In this document: positions 21,934-31,182 of the stretch, piece by piece | Layout of the letters: each line of letters starts with the position of its first letter | Position numbering within the stretch: position 1 is the stretch's first letter | From: Cladocopium goreaui | Taxonomy: Eukaryota > Sar > Dinophyceae > Suessiales > Symbiodiniaceae | Assembly (NCBI GenBank): GCA_947184155.2 | Contig: CAMXCT020000263.1 | Location: forward strand, 214,222 to 278,221 | Direction: 5' to 3' | DNA length: 64,000 nt | Notes under the pieces: generated by a model | The model's database searches: none | What the model was told of the DNA's origin: nothing | What the model saw: only the letters and a program-made list of their open reading frames with translations | Program-made: the position numbers and the translations under genes

Positions 21934-22249
21934 TTAATGATTGTATATACTAGAGTGATATGGTTAATCAACATAGATATTATTCATGGCTATTGATATG
22001 GCAAAAACACATGGATAAACTACCAATACTGACTATTCATTATCCAACTGCTAATAACAAACTGAATAGCTATTAATGGATATATATATATGTATGTATG
22101 TATATACTACCGAATATTAATAGCTATTCAATTGGTTTATGGTATATCTATCTGTTCATGATTAGGCTTAGGCTTCACCGACTTCACGGGGATTCATCGA
22201 AACGTCTTTCACCGGTACTGTGACAGCATTACTATGGTTTCGTCAATTG
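21934..22249. other. Non-coding stretch
   Basis: AT-rich, with TGGCTATTGATATGG-type dispersed repeats and a (TA)n run near 22081. No exon seen. Confidence 0.45.
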
Positions 22250-22375
22250 ATCTGGGTAAATTATGGTAAATTATAACGACCTCACTGCGACCTCACTGCA
22301 ATCATAGTTAATAAGGGAAATCATCCCCAAATGGGCCTTAATTCAGGTTAGTGAAATATTATAATTTACCCAGAT
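22250..22375. mobile_element. Family D inverted-repeat element
   Basis: ATCTGGGTAAATTATGG ... TATAATTTACCCAGAT, 126 bp. Carries CGACCTCACTGCGACCTCAC and AGGGAAATCATCCCC. Confidence 0.85.
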
Positions 22376-22970
22376 TGATGTAGTAATGGTGTTATAGCCT
22401 TTTTGGTTTACCAAGGGTAATATGTTTCATAGTGAAATTGATACTGATACACCATCAATTTCACCTATGGTCCTTTGCGTTTCTTATAGCCACTATTGGT
22501 TTACCAATTGATGTATTCAAACTAGAAACATCTGGCCATGCCCTGTGATTAGTTTTATGCAATAACCTCGAAACCTCAACTTATTGAGGTCATACCGAAT
22601 GAGTTTCGGTTTTCTGTAACATTGACCCCAAACCAATTCAGGAATGGAGCTGATCTTGGACTATCATTCTGTCCAATATGGTCTTATTCTCGTTTGCGCA
22701 ATCCCACCGCAGAGAAGATTTGATCCTCCGCTGACAGACAGTTTCCATTTTAGGTTGCTAAAATCATAGATTTTCCTGCAAAGCCGCATCATCGTTGGCA
22801 ATATCCCACATTTGCTGGAGACAAGAAGAAACCGCTATTCTGACATAGTTTCTGACATACCATCTGGAAGTATATATGGCATATTTATTCTGACAGGTGG
22901 GGAAAAACACATTCACTATATATACTGCTTCTGGACTTATGTTGGTTCGTGTTTTCATGTTTTCAGCCAG

Positions 22971-23003
22971 GTGCTAAAAGGCAAAGATCAGCAGCGTCTT
23001 GGT
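22971..23003 (+). CDS. Exon candidate, short
   Basis: 33 nt, in frame. Acceptor TTTCAGCCAG, donor CTTGGT/GTGAAG. Reads VLKGKDQQRLG. Confidence 0.45.
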
Positions 23004-23330
23004 GTGAAGCGCTGAAAGATGGATCAGAACATTCCGATACATCGTTTATAGCAACCCAGAAAGGGTAGAAAAGGTGACATTACTCTTGGTTTATTGTAGT
23101 ATATTGTAGTATATGGGATTTTAGTTTTCTGTTTTGGAGGGTTACTATAAATAAACCAATCAGTATTCGTTGTTGCAGTACACAGTTGGAAGACCACCAA
23201 ACACGGGTTCGCCAAGGAAAATGGAGCTTTGAAGCAACAAAGTCACCATCGCATCAAACCCCGAATGTCCTGGTAGTTTAGAGCCTGGTGAACCATTATT
23301 GTTGTGAATAGGGGTGTTCTCAGATTTATA

Positions 23331-23437
23331 TACCCTCTGGTTATTTAACATAGCTATGGAAAATGACCCAGTTATAGATGATGTACCTATTAAAAGGGAT
23401 GATTTTCCATGGCAAACTGTTAAATAGCCAAAGGGTA
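23331..23437. mobile_element. Family A inverted-repeat element
   Basis: TACCCTCTGGTTATTTAACA ... CTGTTAAATAGCCAAAGGGTA, 107 bp. Confidence 0.85.
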
Positions 23438-23805
23438 GATTTATTGTGATCCGTGACCATTTCTCCAAAATCACCCTCAACCACTTCGTAAAATCATGTA
23501 AAATCCCATCAGCCGTAAGTTTACGGCTATAATTTCTTCATGAGGATCGTTCGAAAAATCTCGTTTACCCTCAGATGTTCGATGGTTCAAAAAGATTCTG
23601 TCGACCACATCACTCTGATCGGGTGATCAGACCTTGATGGAGGCTATGCCACTTCAATCCTAGGAGTGGTTTGACGATTTTGACGGACATTTGTGCAGCA
23701 AGAGCCTCATATCTGGGGGTAACATTGGTTTACCAATCCATTTGATTCGAAGATCATCAACACAGCCATCTGAATTTCCGATGGCCTAAAGTGCCTAAAG
23801 GAAAG

Positions 23806-23907
23806 CACACGTGGACCTCCTGAGCAGCGCGAGCAATCGCTTGCACGATCTTGAGGCAAGCAACATGGCTTTGTTTGAACATCTTTGGGAAACCCTGAAG
23901 TCTGCTG
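23806..23907 (+). CDS. Exon candidate, coiled-coil-like
   Basis: 102 nt. Acceptor AAAGGAAAG, donor GCTG/GTTTAT. Reads HVDLLSSASNRLHDLEASNM then ALFEHLWETLKSA. Confidence 0.6.
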
Positions 23908-23937
23908 GTTTATAATTTATAATATATTTTTTCCCTT

Positions 23938-24000
23938 TACCCTCCGGTAATCAAACATGGCTAGCTGGGAAATTTCCTATAAATGAAGGTGTTAATGAGA
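23938..24000. mobile_element. Family A element, partial
   Basis: TACCCTCCGGTAATCAAACA and about 40 bp of related interior. The right terminus is not found. Confidence 0.55.
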
Positions 24001-24312
24001 AAAAAACATCTGTAACAATCCTCATTGAAGCCACATGGCAAGATCATGGAGATGTCACCAAAATACCATGCTAAGTCATTGGGTCAACGGGGTATGGTTT
24101 CTTGCATCGAGTTTATCGCAACAGAACACACACACATACACATAATATATTGTAATATTATATGTGTGTGCGTTCATGTACAACTCATAGATTTATCAAC
24201 AATAAAGACAAATTAACTACAGATAAGATAATAGCTGTGATAACCGCATCTATATCACCATAAAAGTTATGTAGAACCTATACATGCGTATACTTAATAT
24301 ATATGTATATAC

Positions 24313-24417
24313 TACCCTCTGGTTATTTAACATAGCCATGGAAAATGGCCCAATTATAGATGGTTTACCTATTAGAAATGGTGATTTTCCATGGCGATAT
24401 TAAATAACCAGATGGTA
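24313..24417. mobile_element. Family A inverted-repeat element
   Basis: TACCCTCTGGTTATTTAACA ... TATTAAATAACCAGATGGTA, 105 bp, set inside AT microsatellites. Confidence 0.9.
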
Positions 24418-24429
24418 TATTATATATAC

Positions 24430-24461
<32 letters not shown>

Positions 24462-24533
24462 TGAAAAATTGATGTAAGATCACCCACATATGACCTGTAT
24501 ATTGATGAAGCGTTGACTCAAACAAACCTGCAG

Positions 24534-24585
24534 GGCGAACTGCCGCGGCTTCACGAGCCGCTTGGACAGCACAGCCAGGGAAACT
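24534..24585 (+). CDS. Exon candidate
   Basis: Acceptor CCTGCAG, donor AACTT/GTTATA. Reads GELPRLHEPLGQHSQGN. Short and GC-rich; splice sites moderate. Confidence 0.4.
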
Positions 24586-25009
24586 TGTTATACTAGGGAT
24601 GTCATATGGGGATAATAGCATGGGATAGATGTACACCCCAAAATGACGTTTCCAGCATCATTTACAAAAACCTGATGACCGGGGATATCATTGATACATG
24701 TTGATAAACCTTGATACATGGACCTTGAAGCGGTTTTAATCATCAAACGTATGGGGATACACTTGACAAATGATGGTTCGTTGATGGTTAGAGTAGGGGC
24801 TACACTACCCATTGTATTGGCGGTTCTCACAATCTATTTGGAACCAACCATTATGAGAGATTTTGGAATGGATTTTTGACACTGCTCAGAAGTCTGGGCT
24901 CATCCTTTCATGAGTTCTAGATACAATTGGACTGAAGCCTGATTGCTTCTGATCGATTGAAGGATTTCATATGTATTTACCACAAAGCAAAGGACTCAAC
25001 CACAAGCAG

Positions 25010-25045
25010 CCGCCAGCGAGGCAGCTGAATGAATGCAAAGGAGAG
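25010..25045 (+). CDS. Exon candidate, short
   Basis: 36 nt, in frame at both ends. Acceptor CACAAGCAG, donor GGAGAG/GTGGAG. Reads PPARQLNECKGE; the frame stays open for 21 more codons. Confidence 0.4.
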
Positions 25046-25525
25046 GTGGAGGAGAGCCCAACAATCCGAATTCATTGCAGCCGCTTGATGAGACATATGA
25101 TAAACCGCAAGAATTTGGGGTACTCAATTTTTGGGTAAACCCAGAATAGATAATATATATATATATAATATATATATATATAAATTTAAATACATAACTA
25201 CTGCACATACATAGTCTTCAACCTCTTTTTATGGACAGGAGGGGTTCTGAAAGATTGTCATTGTGCAATACATCCACACAACTAACCTGGCACCCCCAAA
25301 AATGGGGTCTGGAAGATGAGTTTCCTGTTCAGAATTTAGGTTTTCCAGGTTCCATGAGAAACGTCGTGGGTGGAAATGGGCAGTTTTGGTAGAATTGGGC
25401 GACTCCCAAACAATAGCCAAAGTTCAAAGGTCTCAGCATTTGGGGCTCACAGGCATGGGATATCCAGGCATGGGATGGTTTTTGTCGAAGTTTACGAATC
25501 GAAGTTTGTGGCCAGTCCGTTTAAG

Positions 25526-25577
25526 CGATTTCGCAGAGCTTCAAAAAATGATGTGTTTTTTGATGGTTTACCCTCTG
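25526..25577 (+). CDS. Exon candidate ending inside a family A terminus
   Basis: Acceptor GTTTAAG, reads DFAELQKMMCFLMVYPL, and would use the GTAAAC inside the A element's left terminus as donor (CCTCTG/GTAAAC). A competing frame reads RRASKNDVFFDGLPS. Interesting as a possible introner-made splice site. Confidence 0.4.
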
Positions 25578-25672
25578 GTAAACTAACATAGCTATGGAAA
25601 ATCACCATGTTTAATGGGAAAATCCACTATACATGGCCATTTTCAATAGCTATGTTAAATTACCAGAGGGTA
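25569..25672. mobile_element. Family A inverted-repeat element
   Basis: TACCCTCTGGTAAACTAACA ... TGTTAAATTACCAGAGGGTA, 104 bp, close to the family consensus. Confidence 0.95.
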
Positions 25673-25814
25673 AACATTTTTTCTGCTTCAAGACATTTCT
25701 TGGGTGAAAAATCCCGCTTCTCCTTGCTTCAATTCGCTGGTTTTTGTCAGTGATATGTCTGACAATGATGTTTTTTCTTCATCACAGTCATTTTTTTCAT
25801 GGTGACATCCTTTT

Positions 25815-26029
25815 CTGGTTGGTGGTGACTGGAACCATGGAATTTTATGACTTTCCCATCATATTGGGAATGTCATCATCCCAACTGACGAACTCATATT
25901 TTTCAGAGGGGTACCCTCTGGTAAACTAACATAGCTATAGAAAATCACCATTTTCAATGGGAAAATCTACTATAAATGGCCATTTTCAATAGCTACGTTA
26001 AATTACCAGAGGGTATTACCACCAACCAG
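25815..26029. mobile_element. Family B element interrupted by a family A element
   Basis: CTGGTTGGTGGTGACTGG at 25815 and ACCACCAACCAG ending at 26029. The intact A copy at 25912-26015 sits between CAGAGGGG and the right arm, where uninterrupted B copies read CAGAGGGGTAGGT. Confidence 0.9.
25912..26015. mobile_element. Family A element nested in a family B element
   Basis: TACCCTCTGGTAAACTAACA ... CGTTAAATTACCAGAGGGTA, 104 bp. It shows that family A was active after family B. Confidence 0.95.
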
Positions 26030-26579
26030 TTTTTGCCGGTTAAAACTGCCAGTTACGTAGAATTTTCCACATTTGCCTGGCAGGACTTGGCCACCTGGCG
26101 AACTGACAGCTCTCAAGTGTACCTTGGAACCAGGAGTCGCTGATACTGGGAACCGATAACCCCATGGAACCCCCAAAAAGATAGGAAGATAGGAAAGGTG
26201 GATTTTACCAATGTTTCAACTGTTTTACTCGGAGTTTACTCTATTTTTTTTTGGCTGGGTGCTATTTTTTAACCCTTACAGGGTTTCAACATGGCAAACC
26301 GTCCATGTACCGGAATTCAAAATCACTTGGCCAAATAGTGCATTGAACCAGCAAAATTGAAGGCTGATTTTTTGTGGCGTGTTGTTTCAAAGGTGCCGAA
26401 GCGCTTAAAATCGTTGAGTCGTCCTGGTCTCATTGGTCCTACAGAGGTCATCCTTTAGGGGTTGCTGGAAAACTACTATGGGGTACATGAGATCATGTGA
26501 GATCCCTGTCCCTCTGGCCTCAGCAATGGATGTTCCATGGTTCCACGGCCGAAGGATGGGATATAACTTAAGGTTGCAG

Positions 26580-26649
26580 GGCACTCAGCGGTCGCTCTCC
26601 CGTGCCGAAGCGCAACTTGGTGAGATGCAGGCGCCTGGGACAAGTGACG
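26580..26649 (+). CDS. Exon candidate
   Basis: 70 nt. Acceptor AAGGTTGCAG, donor GACG/GTAGGA. Reads GTQRSLSRAEAQLGEMQAPG then TSD. Helical first half. Confidence 0.6.
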
Positions 26650-27203
26650 GTAGGATCCTTAAGGGGTAAGACTTGGGGTCAGGGGTAGCTGCTTCAAACT
26701 TCTGTTGCACATGGACCTTTGTTGAATCCGTTCGCGAATTAGGGTTGGCAGCTGTTTGAGGCTTGAACCACCCAGAAAATTTTTCTTTTGACATATTTTG
26801 AACATTTTTGACCCATATTTTTGATTTTCGGGTTTGTCCAACCTGTAGGGGATCAAACATGGCTGGATCATCTGGAAGTGGACGATCGTCTGGGTTCCCA
26901 AGTTGCATACCACGACTGTCAACACCGAAGACCGGCCAAACACGGCGGTCAACCCATGTGATTCATCAGGGGTTGGTTTGCCTGTCCCATTTTGGGTATA
27001 TTGGACATCACCCTTATAGTAGCCATTTGGTTGACCATATACCATTCATGGCTGGGTGATGTGAAAAATGGGGACATCAGTCATCAGTTATATTGATGCT
27101 CACCGATTGCTGGTGAAACTCAACTTCTTGAGATCAGTGACCAATGGATCCGAAGGATCCACTGGAGCCACTGGATCCAGCACTGAGCACAGCACTGCCA
27201 CAG

Positions 27204-27252
27204 GGCCGAGTGAAAGAACTTGGCACTGGCTATGAGGAGCTCAAGTCGCTGG
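27204..27252 (+). CDS. Exon candidate, coiled-coil-like
   Basis: 49 nt. Acceptor TGCCACAG, donor CTGG/GTCTCC. Reads GRVKELGTGYEELKSL. Confidence 0.5.
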
Positions 27253-27497
27253 GTCTCCCAAAAATGGCATGGGTTTAGTACTAACAATGATCAACAAGCG
27301 TTATATCAAATACTAGTATATCTAATATCGTATAATATGCCACTAATACTGTGTAGATCTACTAATAGTGTATCTGCGGTTTCCAATTGATTTTAGACAT
27401 TCAGCCTTGTTTCTTTGAACTACATCTTCATACGAAGGGAGATTTCAGAGGGAAGTCCCTGAGATTGGTGATAAAGAGCATGCCTGAGACATTTCAG

Positions 27498-27568
27498 GAG
27501 GTGCGGCAAGAGCAGGGCAGCACCAGAGAAAGTCTTACTAAGATGAGCGTTGAGACCTCAGTTGGAAG
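27498..27568 (+). CDS. Exon candidate, coiled-coil-like, next to the retrotransposon
   Basis: 71 nt. Acceptor ACATTTCAG, donor GGAAG/GTGCTT. Reads EVRQEQGSTRESLTKMSVET then SVG. The copia element begins 86 bp downstream, so it most likely sits in the following intron. Confidence 0.65.
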
Positions 27569-27648
27569 GTGCTTGGATTAATGGGGTGATTTTTGTTCAT
27601 TTGTTCCAATAGGAAACCGCTGGTATTTTTTTTCAGGGATTTTTATTT

Positions 27649-27653
27649 ACAGG
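27649..27653. repeat. Target-site duplication, left copy (ACAGG)
   Basis: ACAGG immediately precedes the 5' LTR and recurs immediately after the 3' LTR at 36192. A five-base duplication is usual for copia integrases. Confidence 0.85.
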
Positions 27654-27746
27654 TCCGAGCATAGATTCCCATTATAGGTCTGATCTGACAACTTGGAGGC
27701 ATTTTTGATCAAGAAAAGGTGTGCGAAGTGCCTTTGGTTTAGAAGG
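27654..27746 (+). repeat. 5' LTR, 93 bp
   Basis: TCCGAGCATAGATTCCCATT to GGTTTAGAAGG. It differs from the 3' LTR at two positions (GTGTGCGAAGTG versus GTGCGCGACGTG). The LTR is unusually short and lacks the common TG...CA ends. Confidence 0.9.
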
Positions 27747-27760
27747 GTTATGAGCCCAAC
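27745..27760 (+). promoter_or_regulatory. Primer-binding site, initiator tRNA-Met anticodon arm
   Basis: GGGTTATGAGCCCAAC overlaps the LTR end by two bases. Its complement, GTTGGGCTCATAACCC, matches the anticodon stem-loop of eukaryotic initiator tRNA-Met (GGGCUCAUAACCC). Copia of Drosophila is known to prime from a half tRNA-iMet cut in the anticodon loop; the same mechanism is inferred here. Confidence 0.75.
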
Positions 27761-27785
27761 ATTGGGGCGCTGAACTCCGACGGTC

Positions 27786-28262
27786 ATGGCGAGGTCCCTG
27801 TCGGTGCCATGCAGGGGACCGGGCAATGTCAATCCGTTCTACTCCGACAAGGTCCAAAGCGAACTCCGTCTTCAAGAACTGAGGCCTGGAAATTTGCCTG
27901 CTGATGGAAGTGATGGCGAATCGTCCTTTTTAGCTCCTCTTTCTGGAAGTGCCGCTCAGAAGAATCCGGAAAGGCTGTTTGAACCTACTGGGAAGGGTCG
28001 TGGTGGAAGTGCTGCTGGAATGTTAGGCTCACTCCAATCTACAGAATATGGGAACAGCCGGATGATGTCTGAGGGTGAAATGCCACGGGAGAGTGATAGC
28101 TTGAAAACAATGGGGCTGGTTCGTAGTCGTAATCAACAGAAAGTTCAACAGCATGGGTCTCCAGACGGACTTCAGAGAGCTTTGGAGGGGGAGATGGTGA
28201 ACATGTTGCGCCAACAAAATTCGAAACTCATGGGCCAAACTGGAGAAAGGATCTATGGGTAA
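27786..28262 (+). CDS. Gag N-terminal region, frame 1 of several
   Basis: 158-codon frame beginning MARSLSVPCRGPGNVNPFYS. Gly/Ser/Arg-rich and apparently disordered, with no catalytic motif. Dinoflagellate copia gags usually carry such a low-complexity N-terminus. It overlaps the next frame (28255), suggesting a lost reading frame between them. Confidence 0.5.
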   Translation: MARSLSVPCRGPGNVNPFYSDKVQSELRLQELRPGNLPADGSDGESSFLAPLSGSAAQKNPERLFEPTGKGRGGSAAGMLGSLQSTEYGNSRMMSEGEMPRESDSLKTMGLVRSRNQQKVQQHGSPDGLQRALEGEMVNMLRQQNSKLMGQTGERIYG

Positions 28263-28569
28263 GCCTGCCTCGGGTATGGAGTCATCCCCATGGTCAGCAC
28301 TGGATGGGTCGGCGGATAGCTCCAATGGCTTTGTTGGTACTCTTCCACCTGAACGGCATGGGAGACATGGAAGTAGGACCCCAAGATCCAGGATACGTGA
28401 TGCAGCGGTAAGGTCTGAGAAAAGAGATTCCAAAAAGTATACCCCCAACGGCACACGTGTCCCTGATGGTCCACCGCCTGACAGCAGGGAATTGCTGCCA
28501 GTGCCTCCGTTCCCAGTTCCGCCGATGGGTGGCCAGGATGGGGATATGAGTTTTGGCAGTGGGCTCTAA
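28255..28569 (+). CDS. Gag N-terminal region, continued in a second frame
   Basis: 104 codons, Pro/Ser/Arg-rich (for example PVPPFPVPPMGGQDG). Linked to the preceding frame by a frameshift around 28255-28262 and to the next around 28553-28569. No fold recognised. Confidence 0.45.
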   Translation: MGKPASGMESSPWSALDGSADSSNGFVGTLPPERHGRHGSRTPRSRIRDAAVRSEKRDSKKYTPNGTRVPDGPPPDSRELLPVPPFPVPPMGGQDGDMSFGSGL

Positions 28570-29179
28570 TGACACTTGTGAGTCCAAGTCAAAGGTGAAA
28601 AATGGGGATGTAGCATGGAAGCCCCAAGAACCATGTGAAGGAAGTGGAATCCTTTCCCCAAGTGAGGCAAAACAGGTGTGGCTTGAACGTGAGGTGAGAT
28701 CCCTCAAATCTGCACTTGACCGGGTTTCAATACCACCTATGTTACAACAATCAGAGTACTGGAATGCTGGTTTTGACAATTGTGTCCCTGCAACTGGGTT
28801 GGGTCAGCATGCCACTGCCGTGCGAATGCCTGGTGATCCTTTTGGAGCATTTGGTGGAAGTGGAACTGACGCTCTTCGAGATCGGGCGTTGCATGGTGGA
28901 GGTGGGAATGACGACCTTCGGCATCGGGCTTTTGCATCTGCGCACTCGGTACCAGGAGGTGTTCGGGCAGCGTACACGCACGGTGAACATCTTTGCCGCG
29001 ATCGGGCACTGCATGAGCTTGGCGGACACCCTCAACAAGGTCGGGCTTCTGCAGCAGAGCTTGGTGAATTTTTTGAACGAGCTCGGGCACCGCATGCAGT
29101 GCTTGGTGATCAACATGGACAAGCTCGGGTTTCCAATGCAGCGCTTGGTGAACAATGTGGTCAAGATCGGGCTACATGA
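28553..29179 (+). CDS. Gag middle region, third frame
   Basis: Reads KQVWLEREVRSLKSALDRVS near its start, a helix often found in dinoflagellate copia gag, then runs through the 39-42-bp tandem repeat as 13-14 residue units. The overlapping frame from 28716 carries the conserved part further on, so the frame changes within the repeat. Confidence 0.5.
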   Translation: MAVGSNDTCESKSKVKNGDVAWKPQEPCEGSGILSPSEAKQVWLEREVRSLKSALDRVSIPPMLQQSEYWNAGFDNCVPATGLGQHATAVRMPGDPFGAFGGSGTDALRDRALHGGGGNDDLRHRAFASAHSVPGGVRAAYTHGEHLCRDRALHELGGHPQQGRASAAELGEFFERARAPHAVLGDQHGQARVSNAALGEQCGQDRAT

Positions 29180-29771
29180 TGGCCTTTATGGACACAGTAG
29201 GGCTCAACACATGAGTGGGGACCGCATCCCAGCGCGGGAACTACATGATGGTGGTCGTGGCCGCTCTGGCACGCTTCCTGAACATGATGTGGGGGGAGGT
29301 GGAGTGGGAGAAGGAATGTCACGACTTCGAATGGATGGCATGTGGGGTGAGTCGACAGGTGGCATGAACACCAAAGGCGAATTGCCAGATCTTCCATCGT
29401 CGGCAACGCCACTGCAATTTGGAGATTGGCTTCACTTGAGCACCCCGGTGATGAAAGACATCAGCAGTGTTGCGGGATGGTGGTGGGAACGGACTCTCAG
29501 AGAGGCCAAGGTCTTCTACGAGGATTGGAAGCATAGCAGTCCGTTGCAGCGCATCCAGATTGTGCCGAAGCTTCCAGATGAACTTCGAGAAGCCAGGTTC
29601 CAACGGACTGAGCAACGTGGCATCCAGATGCTCCTCAAAGCGTTGCCGGAGGTGGAACAACAGGCTTTGATCACAGACAGAGTGCTGTCCTCCACCGCAA
29701 TCATCTACAGGTTGCTGGTGCGGTTTCAACCAGGTGGAGCGGTGGAGCAGGAGAAAAACAACTGCTCTTAA
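28716..29771 (+). CDS. Gag core
   Basis: 351-codon frame. From residue about 232 (nt 29409) it reads PLQFGDWLHLSTPVMKDISS, followed by WWWERTL, FQRTEQRGIQMLLKALPE and RFQPGG, the gag core typical of dinoflagellate copia elements. It ends in a stop created where an A-run near 29754-29758 shifts the frame; the continuation is in the next frame. Role: capsid-like particle assembly and RNA packaging. Confidence 0.8.
   Translation: MTGFQYHLCYNNQSTGMLVLTIVSLQLGWVSMPLPCECLVILLEHLVEVELTLFEIGRCMVEVGMTTFGIGLLHLRTRYQEVFGQRTRTVNIFAAIGHCMSLADTLNKVGLLQQSLVNFLNELGHRMQCLVINMDKLGFPMQRLVNNVVKIGLHDGLYGHSRAQHMSGDRIPARELHDGGRGRSGTLPEHDVGGGGVGEGMSRLRMDGMWGESTGGMNTKGELPDLPSSATPLQFGDWLHLSTPVMKDISSVAGWWWERTLREAKVFYEDWKHSSPLQRIQIVPKLPDELREARFQRTEQRGIQMLLKALPEVEQQALITDRVLSSTAIIYRLLVRFQPGGAVEQEKNNCS
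28881..29209 (+). repeat. 39-42-bp imperfect tandem repeat in gag
   Basis: An ATCGGGC-type core recurs at 28881, 28923, 28962, 29001, 29040, 29082, 29124 and 29166. The spacing stays a multiple of three, so the repeat can expand without changing frame. Confidence 0.8.
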
Positions 29772-30358
29772 GCCAGCTGGCAGCGATCCTCAAGGGCAAG
29801 GACATCAACGAGATTGCAGCAGGGATCAGAAACTGGCGAAGGCACTATGGGCGGGCTCAGGAGGTGGATGCAACTCTCCCTGACGGAGTTCTTCTTTTGA
29901 AGGCCCTTGATGTGCTACTTGGGCAACATGATCCTCAGGCGGCTTTCCGATTGAGTCGGAGTCGGATGCAACTTCACCTAGATCAACAGCCAACCCATGA
30001 AAACTTGTGGGCTTTCTCACAGTGCCTGTTGGCCAAAGCAGAGACGTTGGTCTTGGTGCAAACATCAACCACCTCTACGACAACAACGGTGCCCCTGAAG
30101 ATCAAGCAGCTGGACGGCGATGTGAAATCCCCTGCAAAAGTTTCTGGTGGAGACCACAAGGGGAAACCAACTCCTATGGCTGACAAACCATGTCGTTACT
30201 TCCTGTCCGACACGGGCTGTAAGGCCGGGAAGGCCTGCAAATGGCAACATTCCTTCGAGACTGCGGAGGACAAAGCGGCCCGGTGTTGGGTATGTGGGGC
30301 AAAAGACCATCGCAAGAGCGACTGCAAGCTTCGCTCATCCACCAAAAAAGCCAAGTGA
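29762..30358 (+). CDS. Gag C-terminus with CCCH and CCHC zinc fingers
   Basis: Continues the gag core: LSQLAAILKGKDINEIAAGI, then a helical segment, a Thr-rich linker (TSTTSTTTT) and two zinc-binding motifs. The first is C-x8-C-x5-C-x3-H (30191-30250), the second C-x2-C-x4-H-x4-C (30284-30325), the retroviral-type knuckle that binds RNA. Ends in a stop at 30356. Confidence 0.85.
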   Translation: MLLSQLAAILKGKDINEIAAGIRNWRRHYGRAQEVDATLPDGVLLLKALDVLLGQHDPQAAFRLSRSRMQLHLDQQPTHENLWAFSQCLLAKAETLVLVQTSTTSTTTTVPLKIKQLDGDVKSPAKVSGGDHKGKPTPMADKPCRYFLSDTGCKAGKACKWQHSFETAEDKAARCWVCGAKDHRKSDCKLRSSTKKAK

Positions 30359-30485
30359 GCCATAATGCATCTTCTACTACATCCACGACTGGCTCCTCTA
30401 CCATGGGTGGCAAAGCGGGAGCTGCAGCAGCTGCAAAGGTGATGGCCGGAGCTGACTCGATGATGGATCCAATGTACCGCCTGAA

Positions 30486-31055
30486 GTGACCAACACGACA
30501 ACAAGTGAAGGAAAAGGCGGAGGGAGTGAAAGTGGATCTTCCAGCAAGAACGACAAGACCACAGAGTTGTTGAGCGAGGCAACCCAACTTCTGAAGTCGC
30601 TGAGGATCCAACCCAAGCTCAAGGTCATGCAGATCTCTGCATTGAACCAAGCCGAGGACGATATGATCTTGTTGGATAGTGGGGCAACTCACGCTCTACG
30701 ACCAGCTCACGATGAAGGTGAATGGATTCTTGGAGAGCCTACATCGGTGCAACTTGCGGACGGTGTGACGGACATGTTCAGGTTGAAGAAGGGCACCAAG
30801 ATCTTGATCTCGAACCCTGCATCTCCGAGCAGATCTGCGATCATTCCCATGGGTGGACTAGCAGACTTGGACTTTGAGCTGCAGTGGAGGAATGGTCAAT
30901 GCCGTTTGCAAGACGATGAGGGCCGAGAAGTTGAGGTGACAGTCCAAAATGGATGCCCGATGATCTCAAGGAGTGATGGCTTGAGAATCTTTCAGTGGCT
31001 GGAGCTTTTCTACGTCCATCAAAGACGGAAGTTGGCGGTGGTCAAGAGACGTTGA
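30486..31055 (+). CDS. Aspartic protease domain
   Basis: 189-codon frame. The active site DSGA lies at 30675-30686 within MILLDSGATHALRP, followed by VQLADG and a Gly-rich strand, as in copia proteases that cleave the polyprotein. It is in a different frame from the zinc fingers and from the downstream domain. Confidence 0.8.
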   Translation: MTNTTTSEGKGGGSESGSSSKNDKTTELLSEATQLLKSLRIQPKLKVMQISALNQAEDDMILLDSGATHALRPAHDEGEWILGEPTSVQLADGVTDMFRLKKGTKILISNPASPSRSAIIPMGGLADLDFELQWRNGQCRLQDDEGREVEVTVQNGCPMISRSDGLRIFQWLELFYVHQRRKLAVVKRR

Positions 31056-31182
31056 TGGCTGATCACAACTTGGTCGACAAAAGGACCCTTGATGCAGAGG
31101 TTGCGCTGACAATGAAGGTCAAGGAGATCTTTCCTGATCTTGAGGAGGAAGTGGTGATGAAAATCGTTCCAGACTTGATCAG

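Noticed and set aside
27654-27746. LTR as a solo repeat or larger LTR
   Set aside because: The exact ACAGG duplications, the primer site and the purine tract fix the borders at 93 bp; homology between the two ends does not extend further.
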